DNA of 64,000 bases from assembly GCF_019279795.1 (NCBI RefSeq), contig NC_056729.1, forward strand, positions 1,868,068,439 through 1,868,132,438, given 5' to 3'. This stretch comes from Protopterus annectens. Its lineage: Eukaryota > Chordata > Ceratodontiformes > Protopteridae. Below the pieces are notes generated by a model. The model saw nothing but the letters and a program-made list of their open reading frames with translations. It was not told the DNA's origin and made no database searches. Positions 34,818-46,420 of this stretch are shown here, piece after piece. Positions within the stretch are counted from its first letter, which is position 1. Each line of letters starts with the position of its first letter. A program made the position numbers and the translations under genes.

Positions 34818-34910
34818 TTGCGTACGAACAGAACAGCTAATTTAAATTATACATGCATACACATGTTCTCTCTCATTCAAAAATGAATGGAACCGCTAGT
34901 TTAAATTACT

Positions 34911-34971
<61 letters not shown>

Positions 34972-34972
34972 C
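34586..34972. repeat. Compound CA microsatellite in a 170-base tandem unit
   Basis: Three CA runs (34586-34642, 34749-34814, 34917-34970) are separated by two nearly identical spacers (about 105 bases, starting ATCTTGCGTACGAACAGAAC). Confidence 0.9.
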
Positions 34973-35264
34973 ACATTTATTTACTTGTTTGAATATTCAG
35001 TTATTTGTTTATTTTCTTAATTTGTTAACCAGTGGGTTGAATACAGTTTTCACTATGAAGTGTTTATTAATTAAAAAAAAGTGATGTGCTGTGTTTAACT
35101 CACTGTTTAATCACATATTTACTGCATTTTGTAGTAGTCAATTTTTCTTACACTAGGAAAGAGCAAAGCAATTGTATCCTATTGTATAGGAACAGAAAAC
35201 ATTTATCCTTGTCTGGGGACTGAGGTCAGAAACCACACCTTCCATGCCTAACTGTTCAATGACT

Positions 35265-35345
35265 CCTTGTTTGGGCAGTGGCAATGACAACCTCATGGAA
35301 AGCTGGGGGTCCTGGATTCAATCCCCAGAAAGGAGCCAGTCTTTT
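35265..35345 (+). mobile_element. tRNA-like SINE fragment
   Basis: GGCAGTGGCAATGACAACC and GGATTCAATCCCCAG give A- and B-box-like words at tRNA-type spacing. The downstream body is not assigned. Confidence 0.4.
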
Positions 35346-35513
35346 TGTTTCCTATTGAGTTGTTATTCTAAAAATTATACTTGTGATGTTTGTGAGGTCC
35401 CCATCTACTCAGTATTGCTAAGACATGTCCCAGAAAGAATTGATTTGTATTTCCTGCATTGAAAAGGTGACCTATTTGCTTGTTAAACTGGAGCTTTGGT
35501 ACTTCAGCATACA

Positions 35514-35793
35514 CATCTCTCAACTGTCCAGATTTTTGCATCATATTTGTGGTCTGTTCCTCATATTTTTTTCTTCTCGGGCAAATCACTGAGGACTGAA
35601 GTCACTTAATGGCATACATTTGAGTGTCTGACAGTATAGCCTTCAAAAAATACACGTCTAACACAAATCCTGTTACGTTGCCAACTTTCTATGTTTATAA
35701 AAGCAATACTTAAAATTTGCCCCTACTTTTGAATCCTTGTCCCCGTTATTTTAAGCTTTCTCCAGATTTATTGCACTAATAGGTTGAGAGGAA
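35514..35793 (-). mobile_element. MITE copy 4 (TACCTCTCAAC family), inverted
   Basis: Starts CATCTCTCAACTGTCCAGA and ends AGGTTGAGAGGAATG, i.e. the family in the opposite orientation to copies 1-3. Internal words such as TTTCTATGTTTATAAAAGCAAT match their reverse complement. About 280 bases, noncoding. Confidence 0.7.
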
Positions 35794-36304
35794 TGTCTGG
35801 TAATCAACTTTTTTTGCAGATGTATTCCAGCAGCATCTAAGTATTTATTCTTTGAAAAATCATAGCCCTGAACAACCTGGTTGCAGAATTAGAATATTTT
35901 CACATCCTTTGATGGGCTAATATTGGGTGTCCTAATTTGCAGGCTCATTTAGTGTTACTAGGTCCCTTGTCACATCTTAAAATAGTGAATCTAAACTGGG
36001 TTCCCTTGCAGTTCTGTTCAGTTTCACTTTATCCAAGCTTTCCCTGAGCTTTTACACCTGTCCACCTGTAATTTAAAAAAGCAAAGCACTGACCTTCAAA
36101 ATAATAAAAGATGGTCAAAGAGCAATAGAGCTAGCTTCACACTTATGTACACATCACAAATACCCATCTAGTTATAAAAAAGTGCTGCTTGCCCATTAAT
36201 GCTTCCGACTTTAGAAAATCGTTAAAAATTCACAGTGCAAAATAAAGGTGAATAATAATGGCACACTTAGTCGTAAATATTCACAGCTCAGCCCAGCATC
36301 TCTA

Positions 36305-36307
<3 letters not shown>
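35794..36307. other. Unassigned sequence
   Basis: Nothing recognised between the inverted MITE and the CA array. Confidence 0.5.
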
Positions 36308-36344
<37 letters not shown>

Positions 36345-36359
36345 GCACGCAACCATGCA

Positions 36360-36442
<83 letters not shown>

Positions 36443-36462
36443 CACAACACACACACACACAC
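36308..36462. repeat. CA microsatellite
   Basis: Two long CA runs split by TATATGCACGCAACCATGCAAG. Apparent proteins here are CA or GT repeats and not genes. Confidence 0.95.
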
Positions 36463-36609
36463 TGTTGCTTGTAATAATATACTTACATGGGTCCAGGGCC
36501 TTCCTTCCTGCATATATCCTCTCACTAAGCTCCCGCAATCCCGTGTTGATGTCTTTCCTTCCTGCAAGAGCAGGCCAGCATGCGGACATTGCAGTCTGAT
36601 CCCTATCCA

Positions 36610-36733
36610 GTCTATGCAATTGTAACTAACTGCATAGACTTCTGGGATGCTCTTGATTGCTGTGCTTCTAATCATGACCGCTGCTGAATCAGTCCGGAGC
36701 TCTGCGTATGCTCCAGACTGGTTCAGCAGCAGT
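36610..36733. repeat. Two adjacent hairpins
   Basis: First: AGTCTATGCA at 36610 pairs perfectly with TGCATAGACT at 36632-36641. Second: 24-base arms at 36677-36700 and 36710-36733 (ACCGCTGCTGAATCAG against CTGGTTCAGCAGCAGT) pair with about three mismatches around a 9-base loop. The second is the size and shape of a small-RNA precursor, but no promoter or conservation evidence is available. Confidence 0.7.
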
Positions 36734-36904
36734 CTGGATGTCGGAAATGCCATGAGTGCGCATATGCGAAGGTCTGCGATTTTTGTTCTGCTTTTGTTTA
36801 TTTTTTTTCTTCTTTCTTCTACAGTTGGGGTCTTTCTTCTTTCTTTTACAGCTGGGGGGGGTCTGCAGTCCTGCAGTCCAAGAGCACAGGCAACCCCTGA
36901 CTAC

Positions 36905-39697
36905 CACGCTCATACATGTTAACACTCTCGCTGTTCTCTCTCAAAATAGCACTGCTGCCTGCATGTGTTCACTATTTATATGCACGTGTCTACATCTAGA
37001 AATGCTTCTTAAAGGTACATACACACACTGTGTTCTACATCCTCCCTCTTTGAGAAATAGCTCATACATCAAATGACAGTATTAAGTGGCATGCAATTAT
37101 ACAGACTAGTTCTTTGACATACAGTACACTCATTTACTTATTTATTTATTTATATTTGTTGACCGGGAGTGTCCGACTGGATGTAGGTCCATTTTCAGCG
37201 GAGGCCCGGGGAGAAATGCTCCACAGTTAAAATAAACAGACAGTAGTTACATTGGATTACATAGCGATTAACAATTTACATAGCAATTACTTACAACATA
37301 TTTACAGATGAAGAACATAGTACATCAGTAGACAACTAGAATCTTTATCTGTGACGTACATAACAGACATTAACAAATGTTACAAGAAGTTCCTGCTGTA
37401 TAAGTACTGGCTTATGAGCATCTGAGCTTGCTATAATCAAAGTAGTTAGTGGAGTGGAAAGAGAGGTAGTGGTTGGATTGGGAGGGTGATATTAGAGTGG
37501 GAGTTGCAAGGGCATAGCCAGCATGTTTTTAGGTGCGCTTTTAGTAAAGTTTTGAAGTGGGTGCATAATGGTACGGAGGTAATTTGTAATCATACAAAAT
37601 GAGACACATATAAAACAATCATGTCCAGGTTGCTGTGTATTTTACACTAGGTCTAGAAATATAACCTGATCGTGTAACATAAAAGTCAGAACTGGATCTA
37701 GCAATGGGGACCGTCTTCAAGGAATGTTCAACTTTGGGGACAACTGGGACATCATCAGGAATGGGAATGGATACTGGGACATGTTATTCTGTATGAACAT
37801 TGTCAGGGTTGTTCTGAGATCTAGAGTCTGTATCCAATGCTGCCATACCATTTCTGATACAGAAAGAAGATGCCTGCAGTTTCTCCTGTATTTTGTACCC
37901 TCAGATTCAACTAAGTAGGATCTTGGCTTGGCATATATAACTCTTACTTGACCAATTCGATCAATGCCTTTCGCCGCTTGCATCCTCACTGCCTTTCCTT
38001 CTTTTAATGGATGAAGAAATCTGATCATTTTATCATAGATGGACTTCTGAAAAGAATGCATCTTAAAATGTTGGACTTTGATTGCTCTGTTTTTTTAGCA
38101 TTAGGCACCAACATACTAGAACTGATAGGCAAGGTTGTTCTGGTTTGTCTAGATAAAAGTCTTTGAGCAGGGGAGCAAAGTAGGTTGTCACAGTGTATAT
38201 TTCTGAGATTAAGTAAATTCAAGAAGATATCAGTATTGTCACACTTTGACCTCTCTAGTAACTGCTTTGCACTCTGTACTGCATGTTCAGCTAGGCTGTT
38301 TGACTGTGTATTTTCAGGACTACTGGTAACATGGATAAAGTCCCACTCTTTGCAAATCTCTGAAACAATTGACAGGTAAACTGGGTTGTCAGAAATAACT
38401 TTGTGTGGACTATCATGGACTGAGAAATCACATTTTATCTAAGTAATAATAGCACTGGATGTTAGGCTAGATATCAAATCGATCTCAAACCAGTTCAAAT
38501 AAGAGTCTGCCAACACTAAGCAATGCTAATTGTTCCACTTGAATATGTCAGTAGCTACTGTTGACCAAGATAGTTCAAGGAATTTGGCTTAGCTGAAGTG
38601 GCTCTTTTTGCAAATGTGGCTTAGTAATATTACATACTAAACACTAAAGCACTTTATCAATGTCCTTTGATAGAGAAGGCCAAAATACTAGTCCGCTCAC
38701 CCTTCTTTTGGTAGAGTCAGAATCTGGGTGGCCACAATACAAAATCTGAATGTATTCATGTTGTAAGGAAGTAGGAACAATAACTTTGGGACCTTTAAAA
38801 ATGATACCATCTTCCATCAGCATCTTATTTCTGTATGGAAAATAAGGTTGTACTTCTGGCAGTACACAGGATTGTTGATGGCCATCCTACATTGATGAAG
38901 TGGTTGAGCTTTTGCAAAATTGGATCAGTCTTTGTATAATCTCTCAGCTTATTAAGTCTCATGGTAGAAAAAATACACACTTCCATGACATCAAAGTCAA
39001 AATTCTCTGCATCAAGCTGTTTTGTGGTATTTCTGGGTGATCTGGATAAGATATCAGCCAGATAAAGTAGTTTACCCTTTGTATATACCATTTTGAAATG
39101 GTACTTTTGGAATCTGAGCATCATTCTTTGTCGTCTTGCTGGAGCTTAATGCATAGGCTTCTTTAGAATAGTGTGTAGAGGTTGAGGATCAGTTTCGATT
39201 TGGATAGCTTGGCCATAAATATAATCATGCAACTTCAAACATGCGATCACAATTGCCAAAAGTTCTTTTTCAATTTGAGCATACTGCATCTCAGTTTGGG
39301 TAAGAGTTCTAGATGCATAGGCAACAGGTCTGCCTTCTTAAAGAATAACTGCACCAAAACCGAACTTTGAAGCATCGCAGGAAAGAACTACTGGTTTGTG
39401 GACATCATAGTATGTTAATGTAGGAGGGTTGGCAATTTGCTGTTTGAGGTTATCAAATGCTCTCCGATGTTGTTCCAACCATGACCAGGCAAAATATTTG
39501 CATGTCAGCTCTCTTAAAGGTGGAGATAACTCAATAAAGTCAGGGGATAAATTTGCCCAAATAGTTAACCATACCAAGGAACCGCCGTAAGGCTTGGATA
39601 TTGTCTGGAGCTGGCATCTCAAGAATGGCTGCTCGTTTGGAAGGATCTGGTTGTAAGCCTGTACTGGTAACTAAATGACCTACATAAGTAACTTCTT
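36905..39697 (-). mobile_element. Gypsy-type LTR element, partial and old (element 1)
   Basis: Left part (36905-37050) resembles the end of the LTR of the gypsy element at 49213-57548, including the adjoining purine-rich tract (CCTCCCTCTTTGA on the forward strand). Reverse-strand fragments of integrase C-terminus, RNase H and RT follow in the order expected for Ty3/gypsy pol. An L2-like tail is inserted at 37138-37595. The element stops at 39697 against the L1-like LINE and does not resume. It is broken in many places. Confidence 0.8.
37138..37595 (-). mobile_element. L2-like LINE 3' end inserted in gypsy element 1
   Basis: TTTA repeats, then TTTGTTGACCGGGAGTGTCC and GGCCCGGGGAGAAATGCTCC, the shared family tail. 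It is noncoding and 5'-truncated. The boundary on the right is approximate. Confidence 0.75.
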
Positions 39698-39871
39698 TTT
39701 TTATAACACTGTTTTATTGATTTTCATGGCTCAAGAAATTATTACATTATTTAGATAATTATTCATTAACATGACATTAAATACTCAACTATGTACAATT
39801 ATATACAAAGTGCACATAACTAAAACAGCTTTGTTCAACATATTACATTTTGTCTAATACTTTTTTTAATT

Positions 39872-41100
39872 TCAGCCAAGATAACTTTCTGTGGGCCATT
39901 CTTGTTGTTCTGTAGTTAAGAGTTTCAAGTTCTCTGTTACATACTGTCTTGGCCAATAGTATAAACTCAGTAAAAAAGAGACAGCCACTTTACTTTTCCA
40001 ATTTGAAGTGATAACTTTCCTTGCTATTGCCAAGATGGACCATAAAAGATGTATTTGTGACTCTGGTATACAATCTGGTATTGGGGCATTGAGTAATAAA
40101 AGTGTATCTGTAATTATGCATTTGTCTGTCCACAATGCCTTTGTAAATTCTCTAAATTTCAGCCAAAAAGGAACAATAATTTTACATTCAAGGCACATAT
40201 GTATCCAATCTGCACAGAGACTCTCATCACATCTCCAACAATTATGATTAGTTTTATTCAATATTGTTGCAATTTTCTGCGGAGTAAAATAACTCCTGTG
40301 TATAAATTTCCATGTAAATATTTTCCAATATAAAGATGATATTGTATGATTTATCGCTCTGAGTGTTAATAATTTGTCATTATCAGAGAAGCTAAATTTG
40401 TTAGTATTTTCTATAAAACTCCATAGCGAACCATCATGCTGTTTTAAGTCAGCCCTCAATGTCTTATAGATCTTAGATAAAGAAAACCCCATGCTAAATT
40501 GTAAAGAATTTAATTCACACAAAAGTAAAATTATTTTAGGCTGAGGTGAAGTATATGACACGACTTGTTTTAAATTCCTTTATTAGATATTCTCTGAAGA
40601 TTTGAATATTTAACCAATTATCTTGATTGATGTTGTATCTTGCTAAGAGACTTGTAGTGTCAAGAATATTATTTATACTAAGAAATTGGTGCCAGTAATT
40701 TAACCCATTGCCTTTCATTTCTATTATTTTGTTTATATTGAAAGAATCTAAGAAATTGTTTGTGAACGCTATTGGGAACATTAATATTGAGAAATGTCTT
40801 GTTATGCAATGTGTGTTTATAATTTTCTTAAAATTGTTTAGTATATAACTAATGCAATATGGTAGCTTCTCATTTTTGCTTTCTTTATATACTGAATCTT
40901 TCACTGTTAAAAACAGTTTATTATTTTCAGTAAAAAAGTCATTGTTTATTTTTTTATCTATATTAGATAATAAAATGTTTGTATGCAAATATTTCCAATT
41001 TGATGTATACTTATTACTTAACCACTTACTTATGATATGAATTGTAACTGAATCAGCATATAGTTCTAAATTCGGGAATGTGATTCCACCTTTTTCCCAA
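39872..41100 (-). pseudogene. L1-like ORF2 C-terminal region
   Basis: Frames 41100-40536 (GGITFPNLELYADSV and following) and 40561-39872. The latter holds NCWRCDESLCADWIHMCLEC followed by FW, the C-terminal Cys/His cluster of L1 ORF2 (CxxC...HxxxC pattern). A frame shift near 40550 separates the two. This domain binds nucleic acid in L1 RNPs. Confidence 0.8.
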
Positions 41101-41349
41101 TCTCTATTGTGCCAATCATATTTTATTCTGGGTTTTTGTGGGTACCATAAAAACTTAATTCAAAGTGAATTTAATTGTTTTATTATTTTTTTTTTGGAGG
41201 GCTAATAATTATAGATTGAAACAAATACAAAACTTTAGGAAGAATACACATCTTTATTAGTATTAGTTTTTCTTCAAAAGTAAAGAACATTTTGTTCTAC
41301 TTGTCTATATATTCTTTGACTTTATCCAATAGATTTCTATAGTTAACTT

Positions 41350-42350
41350 GTATCATTTCTTTCCAACTAGGCTTTATATACACACCTAGATATTTATTAG
41401 ACTCATTTTTCCAGTTAAAGTTATTATATTTTCTCCATTCTGAACTTATTTTACTATTTATTAATAATGTTTCAGATTTATTATTATTGAACTTTACGCC
41501 AGAACATTTCTCAAAAAGTTCTATAACATCTGCAATATGCCTTATTGAAGAGTTTAAATTACCTATGGTTAGTATTATATCGTCAGCAAATAACTGTACT
41601 TTTGAAGAATAATTTGAATTAAGAGTGAAATTGTTTATGTTATCATTTTTTCTTATGTAGATTGCAAATGGCTCTACTGATAATGCAAATAACAGAGGCG
41701 ATAATGGGCAGCCTTATTTAGTTCCTTTTAGTATTTGAATTTTGTTAGATAAGAATGCCCCGATTTTAATATATGACACAGAATTTTTGTATAAGGTATT
41801 TATTAGTTCTATGAAATCATTGGAGAAATTAAAAGTTTCTAATACTTTAAATAAATATGTCCATGATAGAGAGTCAAATGCTTTTTCAATATCTAAACTA
41901 ATTATTGATAGTTCTTTTTCTTTCTTATTTGCAACATCTGTCAGGGTTAAAAGCCTAATGACATTGTCTTGAACTTTTCTATTCAAAATAAAACCCGTTT
42001 GATCATTTTCTATTATTCTTGGAATGAATTGATTTAATCTTTTAGTAAGTATTGAGGTGTAGATTTTATAATCTACATTTAGTAGAGATATAGGTCGATA
42101 TGATGTCACTAGCTTAGGATCTTTGTCTTGTTTTAGAATGGGAGATATAATAGCATATTTCCATGATGGAAAAATGCTTTTATTTTTTCTAAATTATTCA
42201 TAAGATACCTGCAAAATCTTTAAAGTATCTTCTGGGAACAACTTATATATCTCTCCAATAATTCCATCTAATCCAGGTGCCTTATTGCTTTTAAGGTTTA
42301 GAATACATTATTTAATTTCTTTTAATGTTATTGACTTAAGCAAATTAGTA
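41350..42350 (-). pseudogene. L1-like ORF2 reverse transcriptase
   Basis: SYRPISLLNVDYKIYTSILT, NDQTGFILNRKVQDN, SLDIEKAFDSLSW, then CPLSPLLFALSVEPFAIYI and LFADDIIL (near 41575): the L1-clade RT blocks in order. A stop follows KGTK (near 41714), where L1 elements usually read QGCP, and the upstream section has another break near 42190-42110. Confidence 0.85.
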
Positions 42351-42526
42351 TTTTGTTCTTTTGTTACTTTTTTGTTAATATTTTCTTTCTGAAAATGATT
42401 TGTAATTGCACTGTTTACCGAATCAACATTTGTATTGTTTAACCTCTCGTAATGTACTCTAAAGATCTCCAAAATTTCTTTGTGCTCTGTAACATGTTTT
42501 GTTTTAATTCCTTTATTGTCAATTAT

Positions 42527-42856
42527 TTATTTTATATGGTTGAGGCCAGCTAGATGTTTTGCTTTGACTGCCAATCTGTGTATATGTTTGGGGTTCACTG
42601 AATAGGATTGAATTCTTATTTTTTCTAGATTTATTGTCACCTTGTGATTTAGAATTTCTGCATTTCTATTGTTTAATGTTTTTAGCTCAGAATTTGTTTT
42701 TATATCTTTGGTACTTAAATTTTTCCTTATTTTATCTATATTTATGTGTAGTTGCGTTAGTTCATTTTCCCATTCTTTTCTTTTGAATAGATACCAATTT
42801 TTGATCTTACCATATAAGTAAGATTTTAGTGAATCCCAAAGTATGACCTTTGAAGT

Positions 42857-42904
<48 letters not shown>

Positions 42905-43033
42905 ATCTAGAAAAAGTTTTATTTCATTAAGGAGCCACTCTTTAAATCCTTTTAATGTAGTTATATAGACAGGTAATCTTTGCCAAGTTATTAAGTCTTT
43001 AGGCGTGATGATAAGCTTAAAAAAATAAGGCAT
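42527..43033 (-). pseudogene. L1-like ORF2 linker with poly-asparagine run
   Basis: A 168-residue frame between endonuclease and RT. A trinucleotide expansion at 42860-42902 encodes about 14 consecutive Asn residues in frame. The flanking helix-rich, Lys-rich sequence is typical of the L1 linker. Confidence 0.75.
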
Positions 43034-43039
43034 TATGGT

Positions 43040-43318
43040 CTGACAATGGCCATGAGCTAATTAAGACTTCTTGAATCTTGTAAAATATATTATTTGTAAC
43101 TAGTACTTTATCAATTGTTGTTTGTGTACCATACCTATATGAATAGTGAGTGTATTCTAATGAGTGAGCTTCTTTTAGAACATAAATATCTCTAAAATCT
43201 AATATATTAATGAAATTCTTTAACTTTTTTACTGCAGAAGATGCTTTAAAATTATCTTTTTTTGTAGTATCTTTATCAGAAAGGAGACAACTAAAGTCTC
43301 CAGCATGTATTATTTTAT
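43040..43318 (-). pseudogene. L1-like endonuclease, C-terminal half
   Basis: Reads HAGDFSCLLS then YGTQTTIDKVLV and SSWPLSDHNALF, the late endonuclease motifs (GDF and SDH). It continues the half at 45421-45823 across the nested L2-like LINE. Confidence 0.8.
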
Positions 43319-45420
43319 TTTATTTATTTTATTTTATTTTACATTTGTTGACCGGGCTAGTCTAGCTGGATACATGTCCATTTTCAGTAGAGGCCCGAGG
43401 AGTTAAGCTCCAGAGTTTAAGAAGAAGTACATTTGCTATATTACAAGAAAGTAAGGGTAACAATATGCAGAGAGTACACACAAATTGAGCCAAAAAATGT
43501 CAAGCAAGGTTATACAGTTAACAACATAAAAAAATTACATTTTAAAAATATAAAAAATATATATATATTTATTTATTTATTTATTTATTTTTTTGGGAGG
43601 TTGAAAAAGGGAGAGTATGTAAGATAAGAGGGGGGTTGGGGTTTTACGATGAAGGGATTTGTCTGATGGCATAGAGTGTTAGTCAGGATTAGTGCAGGGG
43701 CACATCCATTGAGATTTGAGGTGGAGTTTAATTTTCTTTTTGAAGAGAGGTTTAGAGGGAATAGTGGTAAGTTCAGAGGGGAGCAGGTTCCAATGTTTTC
43801 CAACAGTGTTGGAAAAGAGGGAGTCACCAGCTTTGTTGTTTGATTTGTCAATATTTACAAGTAGTTTGTGTGCAGATCTTAGGGATTTTAGGTTATGGTA
43901 GGGGTGGATAAGGGTAGATAGTATAGGTGTTTTGTCAGGTTGATGCAGAATTTGATGGGCAATGGTTAATTGATTGATTTTAAGCTGGTGCTGAAATTCA
44001 AGCCAGCCTAGTAGTTTTAGATTGATACAATGGTGGGTTTTGAATAGGTTGCCTGTAGCAAATCTGGCTATATTGTGGTAAGAGTTCTCTAATTTAAGGA
44101 GATTTTTTTGATAGGTTTGTAAATATGGGGGAGGCATAGAGGAGGGGAGAGATAAGGTGGGTTTGAGCAATAGTAATTCTAGAGTCTGGAGTGAGGAAAG
44201 GTTTGATTCGGTAGAGAGAGCCTATTTTTTGTTAGTATTTTTCAAGGTGTTGTTTATATGTGTATCAAAGTTAAGGTTGTTATCTATGGTAATTCCTAAT
44301 AGTTTAGTCGTGAGGTCTTGAGATATAGGTGTGCCATTTTTAGATGTTATTGTAAAGTCTATAGGAGGAGATTTACTGGAGGGTGTAAAGAGGAGGTTTT
44401 TTTGGGGTTAAGTAGGAGACAGCATTGGGAAAACCATTCTTCAACTGAGTTAAATATGTGTTGTGTAAGGGAGTGAAGATTAGGTACTGTTGTGGCTGAG
44501 CAAATGAGTGTGGAATCATCTGCATATTGGATGCATGTAGCTTGTGGAACTATTTGGTGTAGGTCATTGATAAACAAAGAAAACAGAAGGGGACCTAATA
44601 TAGACCCTTGGGGAACACCAATGGTAACAGGAAGCTGCGAAGATAGGGTGGATTTCCAGAGAACTGCTTGGTGTCGGTCATTTAAGTAGGATTTGAACCA
44701 GTTAATGGGTTGGGTTTCTAGTGGCATAGATTGGAGGATATTTATGAGTATTTGGTGGTTTACCATGTCAAAAGCTTTTGACAGGTCTAGGAAGAGAGCT
44801 GAGGAAAGTGTGTTGTGGTTACGATTTTTGTTGATGGTGTCTGTAAAGGAGAGGAGGGCAGTGGTGGTACTATGGGACGGTCTGAAGCCATGCTGGGTAT
44901 TAGAAAGTAAGTTGTATTTGAGAAGATGGTTTAGCAGTTGCTTGTGTATACATCTTTCCATGATTTTTGATAAGGGAGAGAGTAGGGCTATAGGGCGGTA
45001 GTTTGAAAATTCAGTAGAATTTCCACCCTTGTGAAGTGGGATGATATGAGATATTTTCCAAAGTTTTGGGACATATCCCTCTGTGATGGTTCTGTTTACG
45101 AGTATGGAAATTGGGTAGGCTATGGAACTGGCTGCTAATTGCAAGTATTCTGCAGGTAGTAAGTCAGCAGAGGGGGTACAAGGTTTGAGTTTTTTGATAA
45201 GTGAGAGTATGTAGGCTGTGGGGACAGGTTGGAAGAGAAAAGGGGGAGGTGGCTTTAAGTCATATTTAGATATGACTGTGTCATTTGTAGAGAGTTGACT
45301 AGCTAGAATATGAATTGTGTCTGTAAAGAAGGAATTAAAGTTGTTGGCAATTTGGTTGTGGTTCATTGTGTCAGAGCCTTGTGGATTGGGTGTGGTAGGT
45401 TTACTGATGATAACTTTCAC
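43319..45420 (-). mobile_element. L2-like LINE, 5'-truncated, nested in the L1 endonuclease
   Basis: The RT frame 45420-44359 (353 residues) has ADLLPAEYLQLAASS, PLHKGGNSTEFSNYRPIALL, HGFRPSHSTTTALLSF, LFLDLSKAFDMVNH, GVPQGSILGPLLFSLFINDL and YADDSTLI. The C-terminal part lies in another frame (44170-43679, KTHHCINLKLLGWLEF). The 3' end at 43319-43420 carries the shared tail and a TTTTA-type repeat. The frames part near 44200-44360. The endonuclease domain is lost to 5' truncation. Confidence 0.9.
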
Positions 45421-45823
45421 CTTTGCATTTGAAAATTATTAACTCCAGCTGTTTATTTGTTGAAATTGCTCCAAAACCAGGTATCCAGTAAGAGTTTACT
45501 AATGTTACATATCTTTTGTTTATCTCTAAAACTACTAAGCATAGCATGTCATTCTTATCTCCATAGGTATCAATGATTTTAGGTATTGGTAATGTTTTTC
45601 TCCATAGTATCATTGTGCCTCTTCTCTTAGTTTGATAATGAGACTCTGCAAGGATCATATAACCGTTAAAAGATAATCTGTCTAAGTCTTTATTAACAAT
45701 GTGTGTTTCCTGTAAAAACCCTATATCTACTTTATTCAGTTTCAAGTATTTAACTATACTTCCTCTTTTGAAAGGATTATTAAGGCCATTGACATTTAAA
45801 TACATACACTTATAAGAGAACAT
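45421..45823 (-). pseudogene. L1-like endonuclease, N-terminal half
   Basis: MFSYKCMYLNVNGLNNPFKR, GFLQETHI (catalytic Glu) and LVNSYWIPGFG: the start of an L1/Tx1-type apurinic endonuclease. The Met at 45823 is a plausible ORF2 start. It ends where the L2-like LINE is inserted. Confidence 0.85.
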
Positions 45824-45830
45824 TCAAAAT

Positions 45831-46420
45831 AGTACAAATACTTCCATTGAATTTAGTTATGAGCAGATAAATGGAATTGAATAACAAAATTTTAACATAT
45901 ATAACTATATACAAAACAAAACATGGAAAACTAAATTTCTGGCTTGATGATAACATCATCTTAGCCATCACCACAAACATCCCTACAACCAGTCAACCTT
46001 TACATTGTTGCTTCTGCACTTAATAATTAAGTATACAGATATTCATGTTCAATATTAACAATACCCTATATTGGCATTTAAAGTGCCAAAATATCTTAAA
46101 ACATAACAAATTCTAAAATGTTTATAAGTTGCAAATAATGGCTAGTTATGTAGTAAATATTTATATTTAACATTTGTTCCTGCATTATATTAATAAGGTT
46201 CTGCGCTCATAAATCAACATACATAGATATAACTTCATGAGCAGTCTAAAGGCTCACAATTCTCATTAAGCTGAAGGAAATAAAGCTATTATTTTATTTA
46301 GTGAATGTTTCATGTTAATATGTTCCTAAATTTGAGGTTTAGTAACCTTTATTTTTATTTTTTTTTCTTACTCACCATTATCTGAACTATTGTCTTTATA
46401 CATGTTATTTATATTCCATA
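45831..46420. other. Unassigned A/T-rich stretch
   Basis: May be the leader or decayed ORF1 of the L1-like LINE. No motif supports either. Confidence 0.4.

Larger units (their letters stand above)
39699..45830 (-). mobile_element. Tx1/L1-like LINE with nested L2-like insertion
   Basis: The reverse strand gives an L1-type ORF2: endonuclease 45823-45421 and 43318-43040 (split by the nested LINE), linker 43033-42527, RT about 42350-41350, C-terminal part 40988-39872. A T-rich 3' end lies at 39699. The upstream ORF1 is not recognisable above 45830. Few stops per domain suggest moderate age. Confidence 0.85.

Noticed and set aside
36211-36753. Long frames of alternating Cys/Val or His/Thr
   Set aside because: They are translations of the CA microsatellite and have no protein character.
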